DNA of 64,000 nt. Origin: Anoplopoma fimbria (Eukaryota; Chordata; Actinopteri; Perciformes; Anoplopomatidae). The notes under the pieces are model-generated. The model was not told the DNA's origin and searched no databases. It saw only the letters and a program-made list of their open reading frames with translations. The position numbers and the translations under genes are program-made. The stretch is taken from the NCBI RefSeq assembly GCF_027596085.1, contig NC_072472.1:10876219-10940218 (forward strand), read 5' to 3'. Position 1 is the stretch's first letter. Every line of letters begins with the position of its first letter. Shown piece after piece: positions 49,401-64,000 of the stretch.

Positions 49401-50468
49401 TCCTACCTGTTAATAATCAAAAAAGCAAAAAGACACATCAGACACAACAGAAGAACAGAGACATCTACACTGGACTTTGAACTGTACAACAGCAGATGGT
49501 GAATTTCTATTGTGTTTTCTGTCGTTTTAAAGGCTGGTAATCTAACTTTTAACCGTGCCAAGCTACTCAATATCGGGTATTTGGAGGCACTGAAGGACTA
49601 CAGTTGGGAGTGCTTTATCTTCCATGATGTGGACCTGGTTCCTGAAAATGATCGCAATTTATACTTCTGTGAGAATCAGCCCAAACACCTGGTGGTTGGC
49701 AGGAACGCCACAGGATACAAGTAAGTATATGGTTAAGAGTAATTTCCTGCAAGCCATGACTCAGCAGTTAGACTTTATATTACCCATGTGAATAAGAAAC
49801 ACAATATTAACGGATGGCAAACTCCTCAAGTCTGAATTATCTCGAAAGCTGAGATATAAAATCTAAATAAAGAACTGTGATTTTTCTTCATATCCTTATT
49901 CTCTCAGGCTGCGTTACAAAGGCTACTTTGGAGGAGTCACAGCTTTGACCAAAGAACAGTTTCTTCAAGTGAATGGATTCTCAAACAATTACTGGGGTTG
50001 GGGCGGAGAAGATGATGACCTTCGCGTCAGGTGAGACACAAAGAAGCAAAAGCAGGATCAATTCATCTTTTGATCACATCTGGAGCAGATATTTTACCTT
50101 CCTTCATTAATTCACGTGTGGGTCTTTCTGTCTTTCACAGGGTTGAGCTGCAGAAAATGACGATTTTGCGGCCGCCTGCTGAAATCGCTCGCTACACCAT
50201 GGTGTTCCACACTCGGGACAGTGGCAACGAAGTAAACAAAGACAGGTCAGTAAATGTAGAGACGGGGATAATTTGTTATGCTTGTCTCAGCAAATTTAAT
50301 CTCTTCATATATATATATATGTTTGTTTTGCTGCCTAGGATGAAGTTGTTGGGTCAAACACCTCTGATATGGAAAACGGACGGACTGAACAGCTGCTTAT
50401 ATAAGACCATATCTGTAGAGAGGCAGCCTCTTTATGTGAATGTTACTGTGGACATTGGGAAGCCATAG
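46496..50468 (+). CDS. b4galt4: Beta-1,4-galactosyltransferase 4
   Basis: Golgi type II membrane enzyme that transfers galactose from UDP-Gal to terminal GlcNAc; mammalian B4GALT4 acts on 6-sulfo-GlcNAc and glycolipid acceptors. Six coding exons: 46496-46757, 47744-47976, 49533-49720, 49908-50030, 50141-50245, 50339-50468; 346 codons in phase (human 344). A short cytosolic MGF... segment precedes one membrane anchor (~17-34). Catalytic motifs: FNRAKLLN (~171-178), the metal-binding DVD (197-199) in FHDVDLVPEND, WGWGGEDDD (257-265) and MVFHTRD with the Met/His metal ligands. VVGRNATGYKLRY and the MGF start point to B4GALT4 rather than B4GALT3. An in-frame ATG at 46,373 lies further 5', but the 46,496 start fits the family. 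At least one 5' noncoding exon is expected; GTGTGAAAG|GTAAGA near 44,990 is a candidate donor. The gene lies beside arhgap31, as in human 3q13. Confidence 0.95.
46889..47480. mobile_element. MITE with ~28-bp terminal inverted repeats in b4galt4 intron 1
   Basis: The left end 'gataccacgtccacactact' and the reverse-complemented right end 'gtatccatgtccacactact' align over about 28 bp, continuing as 'aagtttt' at both ends. Each is flanked by TA, consistent with a TA target duplication. The roughly 590-bp body has no transposase frame. Its left-centre part (about 47,010-47,130) is CpG-rich and carries an inverted CCAAT (attggct, 47,041) and an E-box CACGTG (47,093-47,098). Confidence 0.8.
48008..48311 (-). 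mobile_element. tRNA-derived SINE with (TGTAA)n tail in b4galt4 intron 2
   Basis: Read on the minus strand it starts GGCGGCTGTGGCGTAGTGG (A-box-like) and has a B-box GGTTCGATACC at about 48,245-48,255. It continues CCTTGGGCAAGACACTTAA, then AAGTCGCTTTGGATAAAAGC and GTCTGCTAAATGACTG, and ends in TGTAA repeats. The hairpin-forming 3' part plus TGTAA repeats is the tail recognised by L2-clade LINEs such as UnaL2, so the SINE was probably mobilised by such a partner. A gttcat(g) direct repeat at 48,005-48,010 and 48,312-48,317 is a candidate target duplication. Confidence 0.85.
49037..49365 (+). mobile_element. hAT-type non-autonomous transposon, right end eroded
   Basis: It begins 'agggctgggcaacattgaga' and contains 'cctcgatattgcgatgatat' and 'gatatctagtctcatatcac'. 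These match, from memory, a very common fish element whose ends read AGGGCTGGGCAATAT. The expected complementary right end (attgcccagccct) is missing after about 49,360, so it is truncated. It lies in b4galt4 intron 2. Confidence 0.7.
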
Positions 50469-51113
50469 AGTTGAGATTACAAATGTGAAGCTGTGCTGTG
50501 ACCCAAAAATATACACGTCTTTCAAGACTGAGCAATATTACTAACTATAGTGACAAATTTGGTAACAGTTTACTTGAACCACTCCTCTTTATATATTCAG
50601 AAGCTTTATTATAGCTACATGTCGCTCTAAATTTAACACTGTTGACGAACTGAATAAGTGATCATAAGTCTACAGAATGCTGCAGAGATTAGGAAGCTCT
50701 TGAATGGGAGTTTAAGATTTATATTTTAAAAACCAGAGCACAGGTTTTTTAGGTTGTTGGTATGTTGTCGGTTTGTTAGGTAATCTAATGTGGGTTGAAA
50801 ACTTTTACATATAAAAATATTGTCAAACTACAACTTTTATAAAATGATCACAACCAAGCAAATGGTGGTAATACTGTAGCATCAAACATTTTACTGACGT
50901 TTTTTATTTGAATCTGTACTTTATGTGAATCACTGTAGGAAATTCAAAGTGATGCCATATTAACTCGCTGAGAATGTCATTTGTTGGATTCATTTTGAAG
51001 GTTTGCTTGATGATTTGGGATCATGTGTCATGTTTTGTATGTGTTGATGGGAGAACCCAGATCATCGTCTCTCATTGGATTTTTTTTTCTCTCTTTAGAA
51101 CACATAAAATAAA
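50469..51113 (+). other. Probable b4galt4 3'UTR with poly(A) signal
   Basis: No further coding exon follows the b4galt4 stop. The first clear AATAAA is at 51,108-51,113, giving a 3'UTR of about 640 bp. The region is AT-rich and has no recognised repeat. Confidence 0.5.
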
Positions 51114-54100
51114 TAGTATTTTCTTATGAATTGTCTTATGGTGTTTATATATGCAGGGGTAAGAATCTACATTTTTGGCACTACAGTTTTGGTTTGTCTG
51201 ACAAGGTTTGCACATGAATGTATGACAATGTATATATTTCTGACTGTGGATGGTTTTCAGATAAAACAAACTCCCTCTAAAAAGCTTCTCCCTGTTTTTT
51301 TGGAATATTATTGATATTTGTATCATTTATATTTCATGGAATTAATGTTACTGTATGATTGTAGTAGTTTGCATATAACTGGAAAACATGATGTTAACAA
51401 CATGCAGTACATAGATCTGACCAGTAGGGGGCCTTGAGAGCACAATATTCACCATTGGGGAAAAAACCTCTTGAGTTATGTCTCTTCTTGTTAACTACGT
51501 AAAGAGTGCTTTTATTACCAGGCAATTTGCACAGCAGTAGCCTTAATTCATCGTGGTAAAAGAATAACAACCTATTTAAGTCTTGTTTGGTTGAAATGTG
51601 GGAAAACGTCACACAGCAAAAGTGTGGACCATATGTGTAAACTAAAGACAGCAGATGTCTTTTAAATTCATAAATTACAAATCAGGCATGTTTGATGTTG
51701 AAACAACAACTAAAGACTAAGTTAAAGGTTGAGTTACTAAAATATGTTATTCTCCAGGATTTTAATATGATTGCACAAATATTGGACGGTCTGGATGAAG
51801 TTCAACACTATGTAATACTGAGTCATTCAAATCAGCTGCTCACATTTCTATAAAAAGCAGTTTAGTCCCTTAATGACACATTTTTACTGAGAGGAGAGAT
51901 ACAGAGTGTGAATATAGACCATGGCATCCAAAACATGAATTGTCTATAGCACCATATCCCAACTTTATAGCTGAGGGCAACTGGAAAAAGTTGTACAATT
52001 TTAATTTTTCATCTTTCATCTTAACTTCAAGAAAAGTTTTGTATAAAGCATGTGTTGTGATTCCTTCTCTCTGGCATTTAGCAAAAGCTAAACTATGCTG
52101 CAGATATATCACATCACTGCATCCCTCTGAGGACATGTACTAAAAGTAAGGTCAAGACTAACCCTTTCCTATTCAAATACAATGAACTGTCTTCTCAGCA
52201 TAGACAGCTTTCATTTTTTTTTTTTTTTTTTTTTTACCAGTGCAAAGAAAGAGTCGGGTGTCTGAGGCTTTGAATGGACAGAATGATGTCATCTCTTCTT
52301 CCTATAGTGCAGAAAGAAACCTTTGTCTTGTTAAGGCCAAGCCTGGTCATCTAGATCACGTGACATTCACAAAACACTTCTAGCACACAAAATATCAACT
52401 CTGCAAGTAAGAACACTACAAACTAGTCCATCCAGATATGTTCAAATGACAGTTGGGCCTGAAATGTGTACTGAATTGTTTCTGCCTCTAAATATAGTCA
52501 CACTTGTACGAGTGTAGAATGTGTAAGTGGGATGTTCATATCTTTATTTGGAAAAGCAAGGACAGCAATAATTTCATGTTAAAGGAATGCATCTGTACTT
52601 TAGATTGAATACTTCTTGGTTTAGCTCACACTTTCTCAAAAGAATATAATTTAATGGAAAAGTAAGGTTTTAAAAAATGTAAAGTATGCCTGGCCATGTC
52701 ACTGCAGTATTTGTGAAGCTTTCCTCTGGGTGTTCTACTTTTCTTCAAAAGTTGAAAGTCATGCAGAAAACATGCAAATGGACCACTTAAGCATACTTAA
52801 AACTGCTATGTGGAATATTTTTAGCTGAACAAAGGATCAAATTACTACTTGTGTGTGAAAAGGTTCACGCTTAGTGAAGAATCTACGGAGAGTTTTTGGT
52901 CTGTTAGCTTGTTATTTTTTACAAAATATCTCTGATAAACCCACTTAAAACTACCTGGACGTTATTAAACATCAGACGGACAACTTCAGCGCCTAGCTGG
53001 TGGACATAGTTGAGCATTTAGCAGCTAAAGAGAGGTCGTATTTTCCTTAGGAATGGTGGAAACCAAAAACAGAGCTAAAAGAAAGCAAATGATAGACTCA
53101 GATATATCAGGCTAGAAACATGATTTCAAATAAAGTTACTTTTGTCTGCTGGATATCTAAATGGGCAACTGTAGCCAAGAAGTTTGCTATATCAACTTAA
53201 AAGGTGATAATTTGTCGGTGTTTTCACAGCTTGTCTTCACCGACCCAAAAGCTTTCATATGCTTTAAAGGCAGAAATGAGACTTGGAAACCATAATTGTT
53301 GTGCAGTTATGAGGCTAGTAAGACTAGACTGTGTGTATGCCAACAAACCAAACCAAGTTTTCAAAGATAGAGTCGCTTTTTGGTCTCCAACTCTTGTGTA
53401 AAATTTTAATTTGATAAAATGTCTCTAGCGCAGTAAATCACTGTGGTCAGTGGTTTGACAGTGGACCAACAGGGGTTAACATAGACATACAGCAATTAGT
53501 GATTAGGTCTTAAAATATCACCTCAGGGAAAGTTACAGCTAAAAAGTTTCAGACCTCAATTTATGGAATTTGGGTTTTTTAGGATCTGTAATTTTCCGTG
53601 TGAAACTTTTAAAAGGCTACAAATATGAAGAACATCACTACCCAGGGAAATTTGTCAAACCATTTCTCAGGTTAGTGCTGGGATTTTATAGAATTACATT
53701 TAGTAAAGACAGGAAGTAATAAAAACACTGTAGTACATGACTAACATTTAGAAGCTGTACATTTAATGCATTCATTGATTACGTCTTTCTGAATAACGTT
53801 GCAGTCTGGTTTGACGAAGAAAAACATGACACGCATAGCAGTTAGTAACGAGAACCATGTGTGTCGTCCATCTCCTCACCCTTACCCCTCAAATCCCCCC
53901 CCCCCATTTCCCATCTGTGCCCTTCAGGCCCTCGCTTCAGTCACCTCCCACTTCCCTCTTCCTTCAGAACCCGTCTGTTTTTGTTTTTCGAGCCTGGGCT
54001 CTTTGCACAGGAAATTGTATACATTGGGAGCATTCAGGAAGGCACAGAGCAGCTTTCCCGGTAGCTCCAAGTTTGGACACATGAGAAAAAAAAAAATGGA

Positions 54101-54787
54101 TGAAGGAGATCAGTAATTCCTAAACCAGGGAAGAAACAGAAGTCAGCTGTTCTCCTCCCCTCATTTGACTTCCCTCCTCTTTACACAGTCTCAACATTTC
54201 AAAAATCCCTGCCACGAGTCCATCTCTAAATATAGAACATTCTAAAAATCTCAAAGTTAGATTCTGGTTTAAAAGTAAAAACTAATGTTCCTGAGGGGGA
54301 TTTGCCTCTCTCCATGTGCTTCCTCTGCTACAGAGGAGCTAGTGAAAAGGGGAGACTGTGGAATGAAGGAAAAGAGGAGGAGATAAAAAGGAGCAGAGAG
54401 AGACTGGCTGGGGGTAAAGAAAAACAACAGGAAACCGACCGATTCTAATGCTGTTTCTGCAAATCCTTCAGAGATAAAGCAACAGACTGCCACGTCCCGG
54501 GCCAGGCAACAGTCACACCAGGAATTTTCATTGATCATCACTTCAAGTTATGACAATCTAAAGGACTTAAAGTTCAAAATGTGACGTCACTTCTGCTCCC
54601 AGGCTCCAACAGTGTGGTTAATCAGAATGTGAGCGGATGCAGAGTTTTTCGGGGCTGTTCGCTAGGATTTCTATGTGGCTGCTTTTCCTGACCTACAAAC
54701 TCAACCTCTGTCGGGGTCATATGGATCGATCGCTGTGCTTCCAAGGATCTGTTTGTTTTAATCATCGGGACGACTAACTGGAGCCAC
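51114..54787. other. Spacer between b4galt4 and arhgap31
   Basis: No gene was recognised. Contents: a poly(T) run of about 28 at 52,208-52,235, an interspersed repeat around 52,980-53,460, and a pyrimidine-rich C/T stretch at about 53,880-53,960. The last few hundred bases (about 54,550-54,787) should hold the arhgap31 promoter and 5'UTR; a TGACGTCA CRE-like octamer occurs at about 54,583 (tgacgtcac). Confidence 0.5.
52980..53460 (+). repeat. Interspersed repeat copy, shared with 300-480
   Basis: The segment 'gcatttagcagctaaagaga' to 'gagctaaaagaaa' pairs with the copy at 300-480. Downstream phrases ('gatatctaaatgggcaactg', 'caacttaaaaggtgataatt') belong to the same element as I remember it. 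True boundaries are not visible. Confidence 0.45.

Positions 54788-64000
<9,213 letters not shown>

Overview
The window is nuclear DNA of a ray-finned (teleost, probably percomorph) fish. Genes are split into short exons with GT-AG introns. The protein sequences are vertebrate, and the interspersed repeats are of fish type: tRNA-derived SINEs with a (TGTAA)n tail, hAT- and Tc1-like fragments, and long di- and tetranucleotide arrays. The species cannot be named from sequence alone.

Layout. (1) 1-7,680: no gene found, only degraded repeats. (2) 7,764-14,283, plus strand: cdc23 (APC8), 16 coding exons, 575 codons, all introns in phase. (3) 14,800-17,200: a decayed tandem copy of the kif20a 3' end and about 1.5 kb of AT-rich satellite in two opposing orientations. 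(4) 17,207-24,974, minus strand: kif20a (kinesin-6), 18 coding exons, 913 codons, with a 5' noncoding exon at 25,927 and a CCAAT/CHR-type promoter near 26.15 kb. (5) 27,864-32,572, minus strand: a cationic amino acid transporter, best slc7a2, 11 coding exons, 610 codons, one GC-AG intron. (6) 36,741-41,542, plus strand: casr, 6 coding exons, 940 codons. (7) 46,496-50,468, plus strand: b4galt4, 6 coding exons, 346 codons. (8) 54,788 to the window end, plus strand: arhgap31 (CdGAP), 12 exons seen, running off the right edge.

How the genes relate. cdc23 and kif20a converge, as I recall they do on human 5q31, and both act in mitosis: APC/C ubiquitin ligase and cytokinesis motor. b4galt4 and arhgap31 are neighbours on human 3q13, with CASR nearby on 3q21. 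The window therefore joins two ancestral blocks, with the slc7a2-like gene between them. There is no operon logic; these are independent genes.

I saw no clearly new biological system. The observations most worth checking are: Ala at the CaSR position equivalent to human Thr145 (an amino-acid-sensing residue); a (TG)61 tract ending 5 nt before the arhgap31 exon 3 acceptor AG; a single CAT-2A-type exon in slc7a2 with no visible 2B partner; the duplicated kif20a tail bounded by an inverted satellite; and an unidentified, frameshifted coding-like stretch at 43.6 kb. Protein comparisons were made from memory of the human families, not by database search.
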